The notes beneath the pieces are model-generated. The model saw only the letters and a program-made list of their open reading frames with translations. It was not told the origin of the DNA and did not search any database. DNA of 64,000 bases from Colletes latitarsis. Taxonomy: Eukaryota > Arthropoda > Insecta > Hymenoptera > Colletidae. This document shows, in pieces, positions 1-13,868 of the stretch. The DNA lies in contig NC_135137.1 of the NCBI RefSeq assembly GCF_051014445.1, forward strand, positions 21,577,501 to 21,641,500, read 5' to 3'. Position numbers and translations under genes: made by a program. Numbering within the stretch: position 1 is the first letter of the stretch; every line of letters begins with the position of its first letter.

Positions 1-3000
1 TGTTTCAATGTGGTACCACATTACTACGTGATTCAAACCAGAGAAAACCCAGGATCTGGCCAACAAGTATGCGAAGAAGGCAAAATCATGAGCCAGATGC
101 TGGCATTTCCCAGGCCTAACCCAGACCTAACCGGTGTTACCGACTAAAATACTGACCGAATCCAGGTATAATTGACTGTTACTGTGTGGTTCCACTTTAC
201 TATGTGATTCAAACCCGATAAAACCCAGGATCTGGCCAACATGTATGCGCAGAAGGCAAAATTATGAGCCAGATGGGTGGCATAACCCAGACCTAACCCA
301 GACCTAACCGGTGTTATCCTCTAAAATATTGATCGAAACCTAGTTTAATGGACTGTTTCAGTGTGGGTCCACATTATTACGTGATTCAAACCCGGAAAAA
401 CGCAGGATCTGGCCAACAAGTATGCGAAGAAGGCAAAATCATGAGCCAGATGCTGGCATTTCCCAGGCCTAACCCAGACCTAACCGGTGTTACCGACTAA
501 AATACTGACCGAATCCAGGTATAATTGACTGTTACTGTGTGGTTCCACATTACTATGTGATTCAAACCCGATAAAACCCAGGATCTGGCCAACATGTATG
601 CGCAGAAGGCAAAATTATGAGCCAGATGCGGGCATAACCCAGACATAACCCAGACCTAACCGGTGTTATCCTCTAAAGTATTGATCGAAGCCAGGTTTAA
701 TTGACTGTTTCAATGTGGTACCACATTACTACGTGATTCAAACCAGAGAAAACCAAGGATCTGGCCAACAAGTATGCCAAGAAGGCAAAATCATGAGCCA
801 GATGCAGACATAACCCAGACCTAACCCAGACCTAACCGGTGTTACCGACTAAAATACTGACCTAATCCGAGTTTAATTGACTGTAACTGTTTGGTACCAC
901 GTTACTACGTGATTCAAACCTGACAAAACACAGGATCTGGCCAACAAGTATGCGAAGAAGGCAAAATCATGAGTCAGATGCAGGCACAACCTAGACCTAA
1001 CACCATACCTAACCGGTTTTATCCTCTAAAATATTGATCGAAACCTAGTTTAATGGACTGATTCTGTGTGGAACCACATTACTACGTGATTCAAACCCGA
1101 AAGAACCCAGGATCTGGCCAACAAGTTTGCGAAGAAGGCAAAATCATGAGCCAGATGCGGGCATTACCCAGACCTAAGCCAGACCTAACCAGTGTTATCC
1201 TCTAAAATATTGATCGAAACCAGGTTTAATTGACTGTTTCAGTGTGGTACCACATTACTACGTGATTCAAACCCGAAAGAACCCAGGATCTGGCCATCAA
1301 GTTTGCGAAGAAGGCAAAATCATGAGCCAGATGCGGGCATAACCCAGACCTAACCCAGACCTAACCGGTGTTACCGACTAAAATACTGACCGAATCCAGG
1401 TATAATTGACTGTTTCAGTGTGGTACCACATTACAATATGATTCAAACCCGAAAAAACACAAGATCTGGCCAACAATTACATGAAAAAGGCTAAATCATG
1501 AGCGAGATGCTGGCATAACCCAGGCCTAACCTAGACCTAACCGGTGTTATTCTCTAAAATATTGATCGAAACCAGGTTTAGTTGACTGTTTCACTGTGGT
1601 ACCACATTATTACGTGTTTGAAACCAGAGAAAACCAAGGATCTGGCCATCAAGAATGCGGAATAGGCAAAATCATGAGCCAGATGAGGGCATAACCCAGA
1701 CCTAACCGGTGTTACCGACTAAAATACTGACCGAATCCGAGTTTAATTGACTGTAACTATTTGGTACCACGTTACTACGTGATTCAAACCCGACAAAACG
1801 CAGGATCTGTCCAACAAGTATGCGAAGAAGGTAAAATCATGAGCCAGATGCGGGCATTTCACAGGCCTAACCCAGACCTAACCGGTGTTACCGACTAAAA
1901 TACTGACCGAATCCACGTATAATTGACTGTTACTGTGTGGTCCCACATTACTATGTGATTCAAACCCGAAAAAACCCAGGATCTGGCCAACAAGTATGCG
2001 AAGAAGGCAAAATCATGAGCCACATGCTGGCATTTCCCAGGCCTAACCCAGACCTAACCGGTGTTACCGTCTAAAATACTGACCGAATCCAGGTATAATT
2101 GACTGTTACTGTGTGGTTCCACATTACTGTGTGATTCAAACCCGAAAAAACCCAGGATCTGGCCAACATGTATGCGCAGAAGGCAAAATTATGAGCCAGA
2201 TGGGTGGCATAACCCAGACCTAACCCAGACCTAACCGGTGTTATCCTCTAAAATATTGATCGAAACCAGGTTTAATTGACTGTTTCAGTGTGGTACCACA
2301 TTACTACGTGATTCAAACCCGCAAGAACCCAGGATCTGGCCAACAAGTTTGCGAAGAAGGCAAAATCATGAGCCAGATGCGTGCATAACCCAGACCTAAC
2401 CCAGACCTAACCGGTGTTATCCTCTAAAATATTGATCGAAACCAGGTTTAATTGACTGTTTCAGTGTGGTACCACATTACTACATGATTCAAACCAGAGA
2501 AAACCAAGGATCTGGCCTACAAGAATGCGAAGAAGGCAAAATCATGAGCCAGATGCGGGCATAACCCAGACGTAACCCAGACCTAACCGGTGTTACCGAC
2601 TAAAATACTGACCGAATCCACGTATAATTGACTGTTACTGTGTGGTCCCAGATTACTATGTGATTCAAACCCGAAAAAACCCAGGATCTGGCCAACAAGT
2701 ATGCGAAGAAGGCAAAATCATGAGCCAGATGCTGGCATTTCCCAGGCTTAACCCAGACCTAACCGGTGTTATCCTCTAAAATATTGATCGAAACCAGGTT
2801 TAATTGACTGTTTCAATGTGGTACCACATTACTACGTGATTCAAACCCGAAAGAACCCAGGATCTGGCCAACAAGTTTGCGAAGAAGGCAAAATCATGAG
2901 TCACATTCGGGCATAAGCCAGACCTAACACAGACCTTACCGGTGTTACCAACTAAAATACTGACCGAATCCAGGTTTAATTTTCTGTTTCACTGTGGTAC

Positions 3001-6000
3001 CACATTACTACGTGATTCAAACCCGAAAGAACCCAGGATCTGGCCAACAAGTTTGCGAAGAAGGCAAAATCATGAGCCAGATGCGTGCATAATCCAGACC
3101 TAACCCAGACCTAACCGGTGTTATCCTCTAAAATATTGATCGAAACCAGGTTTAATTGTCTGTTTCAGTGAGGTACCACATTACTACGTGATTCAAACCA
3201 GAGAAAACCAAGGATCTGGCCAACAAGTATGCCAAGAAGGCAAAATCATGAGCCAGATGCAGACATTACCCAGACCTAACCCAGACCTAACCGGTGTTAC
3301 CGACTAAAATACTGACCGAATCCGAGTTTAATTGACTGTAACTGTTTGGTACCACGTTACTACGTGATTCAAACCCGACAAAACACAGGATCTGGCCAAC
3401 AAGTATGCGAAGAAGGCAAAATCATGAGCTAGATGCTGGCATTTCCCAGGCCTAACCCAGACCTAACCGGTGTTATCCTCTAAAATATTGATCGAAACCA
3501 GGTTTAATTGGCTGTTTCAGTGTGGTACCACATTACTACGTGATTCAAACCCGAAAGAACCCAGGATCTGGCCAACAAGTTTGCGAAGAAGGCAAAATCA
3601 TGAGCCAGATGCAGGCACAACCTAGACCTAACACCATACCTAACCGGTTTTATCCTCTAAAATATTGATCGAAACCTAGTTTAGTGGACTGATTCTGTGC
3701 GGAACCACGTTATTACGTGATTCAAACACGAAAAAACGCAGGATCTGTCCAACAAGTATGCGAAGAAGGTAAAATCATGAGCCAGATGCGGGCATTTCCC
3801 AGGCCTAACCCAGACCTAACCGGAGTTACCGACTAAAATACTGACCGAATCCACGTATAATTGACTGTTACTGTGTGGTTCCACATTACTATGTGATTCA
3901 AACCCGAAAAAACCCAGGATCTGGCCAACAAGTATGCGGAATAGGCAAAATCATGAGCCAGATGAGGGCATAACCCAGACCTAACCCAGACCTAACCGGT
4001 GTTATGTTCAAAAATGTGAATCGAAACCAGGTTTAATTGATTGTTTCAGTGTGGTACCACAATACTACATGATTCAAACCCGAAAAAACCCAGGATCTGG
4101 CCACACGTATGCGAAGAAGGCAAATTTATGAGCCAGATGCTGGCATTACCCAGACCTAAGCCAGACCTAACCAGTGTTATCCTCTAAAATATTGATCGAA
4201 ACCAGGTTTAATTGACTGTTTCAGTGTGGTACCACATTACTACGTGATTCAAACCCGAAAGAACCCAGGATCTGGCCAACAAGTTTGCGAAGAAGGCAAA
4301 ATCATGAGCCAGATGCATGCATAACCCAGACCTAACCCAGACCTAACCGGTGTTATCCTCTAAAATATTGATCGAAACCAGGTTTAATTGTCTGTTTCAG
4401 TGAGGTACCACATTACTACGTGATTCAAACCAGAGCAAACCAAGGATCTGGCCAACAAGTATGCCAAGAAGGCAAAATCATGAGCCAGATGCAAACATTA
4501 CCCAGACCTAACCCAGACCTAACCAGTGTTATCCTCTAAAATATTGATCGAAACCAGGTTTAATTGACTGTTTCAGTGTGGTACCACATTACTACGTGAT
4601 TCAAACCCGAAAGAACCCAGGATCTGGCCAACAAGTTTGCGAAGAAGGCAAAATCATGAGCCAGATGCAGGCACAACCTAGACCTAACACCATACCTAAC
4701 CGGTTTTATCCTCTAAAATATTGATCGAAACCTAGTTTAGTGGACTGATTCTGTGTGGAACCACATTATTACGTGATTCAAACACGAAAAAACGCAGGAT
4801 CTGTCCAACAAGTATGCGAAGAAGGTAAAATCATGAGCCAGATGCGGGCATTTCCCAGGCCTAACCCAGACCTAACCGGAGTTACCGACTAAAATACTGA
4901 CCGAATCCACGTATAATTGACTGTTACTGTGTGGTTCCACATTACTATGTGATTCAAACCCGAAAAAACCCAGGATCTGGCCAACAAGTAGTCGAAGAAG
5001 GCAAAATCATGAGCCAGATGCTGGCATTTCCCAGGCCTAACCCAGACCTAACCGGTGTTATCCTCGAAAATGTGGATCAAAACTAGGTTTAGTTGTCTGT
5101 TTCAGTGTGGTACCACATTACTACGTGATTCAAACCAGAGAAAACCAAGGATCTGGCCATAAAGAATGCGGAATAGGCAAAATCATGAGCCCGATGAGGG
5201 CATAACCCAGACCTAACCCAGACCTAACCGGTGTAATCCTCTAAAATATTGATCGAAACCAAGTTTAATGGACTGTTCCAGTGTGGTACCACATTACGAC
5301 GTGATTCAAACCAGAGAAAACCAAGGTTCTGGCCAACAGGAATGCGGAAAAGGCAAAATTATGAGCCAGATGTGGACATAAACCATACCTAACCCAGACC
5401 TAACCGGTTTTATTCTATAAAATATTGATCGAAACCAGGTTTAATAGACTGTTTCAATGTGGTACCACACTACTACGTGATTCAAACCCGAAAAAAACCC
5501 AGGATCTGGCCTACATGTATGCGCAGAATGCAAAATCATGAGCCAGATGGGGGCATAACCCAGACCTAACCCAGACCTAACCGGTGTTATCCCCTAAAAT
5601 ATTGATCGAAACCTAGTTTAAAGGACTGTTTCAGTGTGGTACCACATTATTACGTGATTCAAACCCGAAAAAACGCAGGATCTGTCCAACAAGTATGCGA
5701 AGAAGGTAAAATCATTAGCCAGATGCGGGCATTTCACTGGCCTAACCCAGACCTAACCGGTGTTAGCGACTAAAATACTGACCGAATCCACGTATAATTG
5801 ACTGTTACTGTGTGGTTCCACATTACTATGTGATTCAAACTCGAAAAAACCCAGGATCTGGCCAACAAGTATGCGAAGAAGGCAAAATCATGAGCCAGAT
5901 GCTGGCATTTCCCAGGCCTAACCCAGACCTAACCGGTGTTACCGACTAAAATACTGACCGAATCCAGGTATAATTGACTGTTACTGTGTGGTTCCACATT

Positions 6001-6124
6001 ACTATGTGATTCAAACCCGATAAAACCCAGGATCTGGCCAACATGTATGCGCAGAAGGCAAAATTATGAGCCAGATGGGTGGCATAACCCAGACCTAACC
6101 CAGACCTAACCGGTGTTATCCTCT
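1..6124. repeat. Satellite block of mixed monomer classes
   Basis: About 35 monomers alternate between a class with linker ATCCTCTAAAATATTGATCG and a class with linker ACCGACTAAAATACTGACCG followed by TGTGGTTCCACA. A two-monomer unit of about 352 bp repeats at the left edge (1 to about 350, then about 353-700). The pattern at 70-370 returns near 5870-6170. The stretch 4140-5090 resembles 6960-7900 at an offset of about 2818 bp (16 monomers). One monomer near 1688-1705 has a shortened C-rich tail. I see no gene or other element. Confidence 0.85.
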
Positions 6125-9100
6125 AAAATATTGATCGAAACCTAGTTTAATGGACTGTTTCAGTGTGGGTCCACATTATTACGTGATTCAAACACGAAAA
6201 AACGCAGGATCTGTCCAACAAGTATGCGAAGAAGGTAAAATCATGAGCCAGATGCGGGCATTTCCCAGGCCTAACCCAGACCTAACCGGTGTCACCGACT
6301 AAAATACTGACCGAATCCACGTATAATTGACTGTTACTGTGTGGTTCCACATTACTATGTGATTCAAACCCGAAAAAACCCAGGATCTGGCCAACAAGTA
6401 TGCGAAGAAGGCAAAATCATGAGCCAGATGCTGGCATTTCCCAGACCTAACCCACACCTCACCGGTGTTATCCTCTAAAATATTGATCGAAACCAAGTTT
6501 AATGGACTGTTCCAGTGTGGTACCACATTACTACGTGATTCAAACCAGAGAAAACCAAGGTTCTGGCCAACAGGAATGCGGAATAGGCAAAGTCATGAGC
6601 CAGATGAGGGCATAACCCAGACCTAACCCAGACCTAACCAGTGTTATCCTCTAAAATATTGATCGAAACCAGGTTTAATAGAGTGTTTCAATGTGGTACC
6701 ACATTACTACGTGATTCAATCCCGAAAAAACCCAGGATCTGGCCAACAAGTATGCGAAGAAGGCAAAATCATGAGCCAGATGCGGGCATAACCCAGACGT
6801 AACCCAGACCTAACCGGTGTTATCCTCTAAAATATTGATCGAAACCAGGTTTAATTGATTGTTTCAGTGTGGTACCACAACACTACGTGATTCAAACCCG
6901 AAAAAACCCAGGATCTGGCCACAAGTATGCGAAGAAGGCAAATTTATGAGCCAGATGCTGGCATTACCCAGACCTAAGCCAGACCTAACCAGTGTTATCC
7001 TTTAAAATATTGATCGAAACCAGGTTTAATTGACTGTTTCAGTGTGGTACCACATTACTACGTGATTCAAACCCGAAAGAACCCAGGATCTGGCCAAAAA
7101 GTTTGCGAAGAAGGCAAAATCATGAGCCAGATGCGTGCATAACCCAGACCTAACCCAGACCTAACCGGTGTTATCCTCTAAAATATTGATCGAAACCAGG
7201 TTTAATTGTCTGTTTCAGTGAGGTACCACATTACTACGTGATTCAAACCAGAGAAAACCAAGGATCTGGCCAACAAGTATGCCAAGAAGGCAAAATCATG
7301 AGCCAGATGCAAACATTACCCAGACCTAACCCAGACCTAACCAGTGTTATCCTCTAAAATATTGATCGAAACCAGGTTTAATTGACTGTTTCTGTGTGGT
7401 ACCACATTACTACGTGATTCAAACCCGAAAGAACCCAGGATCTGGCCAACAAGTTTGCGAAGAAGGCAAAATCATGAGCCAAATGCAGGCACAACCTAGA
7501 CCTAACACCATACCTAACCGGTTTTATCCTCTAAAATATTGATCGAAACCTAGTTTAGTGGACTGATTCTGTGTGGAACCACATTATTACGTGATTCAAA
7601 CACGAAAAAACGCAGGATCTGTCCAACAAGTATGCGAAGAAGGTAAAATCATGAGCCAGATGCGGGCATTTCCCAGGCCTAACCCAGACCTAACCGGAGT
7701 TACCGACTAAAATACTGACCGAATCCACGTATAATTGACTGTTACTGTGTGGTTCCACATTACTATGTGATTCAAACCCGAAAAAACCCAGGATCTGGCC
7801 AACAAGTAGTCGAAGAAGGCAAAATCATGAGCCAGATGCTGGCATTTCCCAGGCCTAACCCAGACCTAACCGGTGTTATCCTCGAAAATGTGGATCGAAA
7901 CTAGGTTTAGTTGTCTGTTTCAGTGTGGTACCACATTACTACGTGATTCAAACCAGAGAAAACCAAGGATCTGGCCATGAAGAATGCGGAATAGGCAAAA
8001 TCATGAGCCAGATGAGGGCATAACCCAGACCTAACCCAGACCTAACCGGTGTTATGTTCAAAAATGTGAATCGAAACCAGGTTTAATTGATTGTTTCAGT
8101 GTGGTACCACAATACTACGTGATTCAAACCCGAAAAAACCCAGGATCTGGCCAACAAGTATATGAAGAAGGCAAATTTATGAGCCAGATGCTGGCATTAC
8201 CCAGACCTAAGCCAGACCTAACCAGTGTTATCCTCTAAAATATTGATCGAAACCAGGTTTAATTGACTGTTTCAGTGTGGTACCACATTACTACGTGATT
8301 CAAACCCGAAAGAACCCAGGATCTGGCCAACAAGTTTGCGAAGAAGGCAAAATCATGAGCCAGATGCGGGCATAACCCAGACCTAACCCAGACCTAACCG
8401 GTGTTATCCTCTAAAATATTGATCGAAACCAGGTTTAATTGTCTGTTTCAGTGTGGTACCACATTACTACGTGATTCAAACCAGAGAAAACCAAGGATCT
8501 GGCCAACAATTATGCCAAGAAGGCAAAATCATGAGCCAGATGCAGACATAACCCAGACCTAACCCAGACCTAACCGGTGTTACCGACTAAAATACTGACC
8601 GAATCCGAGTTTAATTGACTGTAACTGTCTGGTACCACGTTACTACGTGATTCAAACCTGACAAAACACAGGATCTGGCCAACAAGTAAGCGAAGAAGGC
8701 AAAATCATGAGCTAGATGCTGGCATTACCCAGACCTAAGCCAGACCTAACCAGTGTTTTCCTCTAAAATATTGATCGAAACCTGGTTTAATTGACTGTTT
8801 CAGTGTGGTACCACATTACTACGTGATTCAAACCCGAAAGAACCCAGGATCTGGCCAACAAGTTTGCGAAGAAGGCAAAATCATGAGCCAGATGCGGGCA
8901 TAACCCAGACCTAACCCAGACCAAACCGGTGTTACCGACTAAAATACTGACCGAATTCAGGTATAATTGACTGTTTCAGTGTGGTACCACGTTACAATAT
9001 GATTCAAACCCGAAAAAACACAAGATCTGGCCAACAATTACAAGAAAAAGGCTAAATCATGAGCGAGATGCGGGCATAACCCAGGCCTAACCTAGACCTA

Positions 9101-9996
9101 ACCGGTGTTATCCTCTAAAATATTGATCGAAACCAGGTTTAATTGACTGTTTCATTGTGGTACCACATTATTACGTGATTCAAACCAGAGAAAACCAAGG
9201 TTCTGGCCAACAAGTATGCGAAGAAGGTAAAGTCATGCGACAGATGCGGGCATAACCCAGACCTAACCCAGACCTAGCCGGTGTAATCCTCGAAAATGTC
9301 GATCGAAACCAGGTTTAGTTGACTATTTCAGTGTGGTACCACATTACAACGTGATTCAAACCAGAGAAAACCAAGGATCTGTACAACAAGTATGCGAAGA
9401 AGGTAAAATCATGAGCCAGATGCGGGCATAACCCAGACCTAACCCAGACCTAACCGGTGTTATCCTCTAAAATATTCATCGAAACCAAGTTTAGTAGACT
9501 GTTCCAGTGTGGTACCACATTACTACGTGATTCAAACCAAAGAAAACCAAGGATCTGGCCAACATGAATGCTGAATAGGCAAAATCGTGAGCCAGATGCG
9601 GGCATAACCCAGACCTAACCCAGACCTAACCGGTGTTACCGACTAAAATACTGACCGCATCCAGCTATAATTGACTGTTTCAGTGTGGTACCACATTACA
9701 ATATGATTCAAACCCGAAAAAACACAAGATCTGGCCAACCAGTACATGAAAAAGGCAAAATCATGAGCGAGATGCGGGCATAACCCAGGCCTAACCTAGA
9801 CCTAAGCGGTGTTATCCTCTAAAATATTGATCGAAACCAGGTTTAGTTGACTGGTTCACTGTGGTACCACATTATTACGTGTTTGAAACCAGAGAAAACC
9901 AAGGATCTGGCCAACAAGTATGCGAAGAAGGTAAAGTCATGCGACAGATGCGGGCATAACCCAGACCTAACCCAGACCTAGCCGGTGTAATCCTCG
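6125..9996. repeat. 22-monomer higher-order repeat, copy 1 (3872 bp)
   Basis: This block is near-identical to the next 3872 bp; 3872 is exactly 22 x 176. Marker variants occur at constant offset: the start AAAATATTGATCG at 6125 and 9997, GTTTCTGTGTGG near 7388 and 11260, and the ACTGATTCTGTGTGGAACC class near 7562 and 11434. Only scattered single-base differences are visible, such as GAGTGTTTC near 6682 against GACTGTTTC near 10554. This points to a recent tandem duplication. Confidence 0.9.
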
Positions 9997-12900
9997 AAAA
10001 TATTGATCGAAACCTAGTTTAATGGACTGTTTCAGTGTGGGTCCACATTATTACGTGATTCAAACACGAAAAAACGCAGGATCTGTCCAACAAGTATGCG
10101 AAGAAGGTAAAATCATGAGCCAGATGCGGGCATTTCCCAGGCCTAACCCAGACCTAACCGGTGTCACCGACTAAAATACTGACCGAATCCACGTATAATT
10201 GACTGTTACTGTGTGGTTCCACATTACTATGTGATTCAAACCCGAAAAAACCCAGGATCTGGCCAACAAGTATGCGAAGAAGGCAAAATCATGAGCCAGA
10301 TGCTGGCATTTCCCAGACCTAACCCACACCTCACCGGTGTTATCCTCTAAAATATTGATCGAAACCAAGTTTAATGGACTGTTCCAGTGTGGTACCACAT
10401 TACTACGTGATTCAAACCAGAGAAAACCAAGGTTCTGGCCAACAGGAATGCGGAATAGGCAAAGTCATGAGCCAGATGAGGGCATAACCCAGACCTAACC
10501 CAGACCTAACCAGTGTTATCCTCTAAAATATTGATCGAAACCAGGCTTAATAGACTGTTTCAATGTGGTACCACATTACTACGTGATTCAATCCCGAAAA
10601 AACCCAGGATCTGGCCAACAAGTATGCGAAGAAGGCAAAATCATGAGCCAGATGCGGGCATAACCCAGACGTAACCCAGACCTAACCGGTGTTATCCTCT
10701 AAAATATTGATCGAAACCAGGTTTAATTGATTGTTTCAGTGTGGTACCACAATACTACGTGATTCAAACCCGAAAAAACCCAGGATCTGGCCACAAGTAT
10801 GCGAAGAAGGCAAATTTATGAGCCAGATGCTGGCATTACCCAGACCTAAGCCAGACCTAACCAGTGTTATCCTTTAAAATATTGATCGAAACCAGGTTTA
10901 ATTGACTGTTTCAGTGTGGTACCACATTACTACGTGATTCAAACCCGAAAGAACCCAGGATCTGGCCAAAAAGTTTGCGAAGAAGGCAAAATCATGAGCC
11001 AGATGCGTGCATAACCCAGACCTAACCCAGACCTAACCGGTGTTATCCTCTAAAATATTGATCGAAACCAGGTTTAATTGTCTGTTTCAGTGAGGTACCA
11101 CATTACTACGTGATTCAAACCAGAGAAAACCAAGGATCTGGCCAACAAGTATGCCAAGAAGGCAAAATCATGAGCCAGATGCAAACATTACCCAGACCTA
11201 ACCCAGACCTAACCAGTGTTATCCTCTAAAATATTGATCGAAACCAGGTTTAATTGACTGTTTCTGTGTGGTACCACATTACTACGTGATTCAAACCCGA
11301 AAGAACCCAGGATCTGGCCAACAAGTTTGCGAAGAAGGCAAAATCATGAGCCAGATGCAGGCACAACCTAGACCTAACACCATACCTAACCGGTTTTATC
11401 CTCTAAAATATTGATCGAAACCTAGTTTAGTGGACTGATTCTGTGTGGAACCACATTATTACGTGATTCAAACACGAAAAAACGCAGGATCTGTCCAACA
11501 AGTATGCGAAGAAGGTAAAATCATGAGCCAGATGCGGGCATTTCCCAGGCCTAACCCAGACCTAACCGGAGTTACCGACTAAAATACTGACCGAATCCAC
11601 GTATAATTGACTGTTACTGTGTGGTTCCACATTACTATGTGATTCAAACCCGAAAAAACCCAGGATCTGGCCAACAAGTAGTCGAAGAAGGCAAAATCAT
11701 GAGCCAGATGCTGGCATTTCCCAGGCCTAACCCAGACCTAACCGGTGTTATCCTCGAAAATGTGGATCGAAACTAGGTTTAGTTGTCTGTTTCAGTGTGG
11801 TACCACATTACTACGTGATTCAAACCAGAGAAAACCAAGGATCTGGCCATGAAGAATGCGGAATAGGCAAAATCATGAGCCAGATGAAGGCATAACCCAG
11901 ACCTAACCCAGACCTAACCGGTGTTATGTTCAAAAATGTGAATCGAAACCAGGTTTAATTGATTGTTTCAGTGTGGTACCACAATACTACGTGATTCAAA
12001 CCCGAAAAAACCCAGGATCTGGCCAACAAGTATATGAAGAAGGCAAATTTATGAGCCAGATGCTGGCATTACCCAGACCTAAGCCAGACCTAACCAGTGT
12101 TATCCTCTAAAATATTGATCGAAACCAGGTTTAATTGACTGTTTCAGTGTGGTACCACATTACTACGTGATTCAAACCCGAAAGAACCCAGGATCTGGCC
12201 AACAAGTTTGCGAAGAAGGCAAAATCATGAGCCAGATGCGGGCATAACCCAGACCTAACCCAGACCTAACCGGTGTTATCCTCTAAAATATTGATCGAAA
12301 CCAGGTTTAATTGTCTGTTTCAGTGTGGTACCACATTACAACGTGATTCAAACCAGAGAAAACCAAGGATCTGGCCAACAATTATGCCAAGAAGGCAAAA
12401 TCATGAGCCAGATGCAGACATAACCCAGACCTAACCCAGACCTAACCGGTGTTACCGACTAAAATACTGACCGAATCCGAGTTTAATTGACTGTAACTGT
12501 TTGGTACCACGTTACTACGTGATTCAAACCTGACAAAACACAGGATCTGGCCAACAAGTAAGCGAAGAAGGCAAAATCATGAGCTAGATGCTGGCATTAC
12601 CCAGACCTAAGCCAGACCTAACCAGTGTTATCCTCTAAAATATTGATCGAAACCTGGTTTAATTGACTGTTTCAGTGTGGTACCACATTACTACGTGATT
12701 CAAACCCGAAAGAACCCAGGATCTGGCCAACAAGTTTGCGAAGAAGGCAAAATCATGAGCCAGATGCGGGCATAACCCAGACCTAACCCAGACCAAACCG
12801 GTGTTACCGACTAAAATACTGACCGAATTCAGGTATAATTGACTGTTTCAGTGTGGTACCACATTACAATATGATTCAAACCCGAAAAAACACAAGATCT

Positions 12901-13868
12901 GGCCAACAATTACATGAAAAAGGCTAAATCATGAGCGAGATGCGGGCATAACCCAGGCCTAACCTAGACCTAACCGGTGTTATCCTCTAAAATATTGATC
13001 GAAACCAGGTTTAATTGACTGTTTCATTGTGGTACCACATTATTACGTGATTCAAACCAGAGAAAACCAAGCATCTGGCCAACAAGTATGCGAAGAAGGT
13101 AAAGTCATGCGACAGATGCGGGCATAACCCAGACCTAACCCAGACCTAGCCGGTGTAATCCTCGAAAATGTGGATCGAAACCAGGTTTAGTTGACTATTT
13201 CAGTGTGGTACCACATTACAACGTGATTCAAACCAGAGAAAACCAAGGATCTGTACAACAAGTATGCGAAGAAGGTAAAATCATGAGCCAGATGCGGGCA
13301 TAACCCAGACCTAACCCAGACCTAACCGGTGTTATCCTCTAAAATATTCATCGAAACCAAGTTTAGTAGAGTGTTCCAGTGTGGTACCACGTTACTACGT
13401 GATTCAAACCAAAGAAAACCAAGGATCTGGCCAACATGAATGCTGAATAGGCAAAATCGTGAGCCAGATGCGGGCATAACCCAGACCTAACCCAGACCTA
13501 ACCGGTGTTACCGACTAAAATACTGACCGCATCCAGCTATAATTGACTGTTTCAGTGTGGTACCACATTACAATATGATTCAAACCCGAAAAAACACAAG
13601 ATCTGGCCAACAAGTACATGAAAAAGGCAAAATCATGAGCGAGATGCGGGCATAACCCAGGCCTAACCAAGACCTAAGCGGTGTTATCCTCTAAAATATT
13701 GATCGAAACCAGGTTTAGTTGACTGGTTCACTGTGGTACCACATTATTACGTGTTTGAAACCAGAGAAAACCAAGGATCTGGCCAACAAGTATGCGAAGA
13801 AGGTAAAGTCATGCGACAGATGCGGGCATAACCCAGACCTAACCCAGACCTAGCCGGTGTAATCCTCG
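9997..13868. repeat. 22-monomer higher-order repeat, copy 2 (3872 bp)
   Basis: This is the second copy of the block at 6125-9996. It ends at 13868, where CTCGAAAATATTGATCG recurs exactly 3872 bp after 9997 and the sequence then continues into different monomers (CAGGTTTAGTTGACTATTTC). That is the signature of unequal crossing over in register. Small differences from copy 1 include GATGAAGGC against GATGAGGGC near 11882. Confidence 0.9.
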
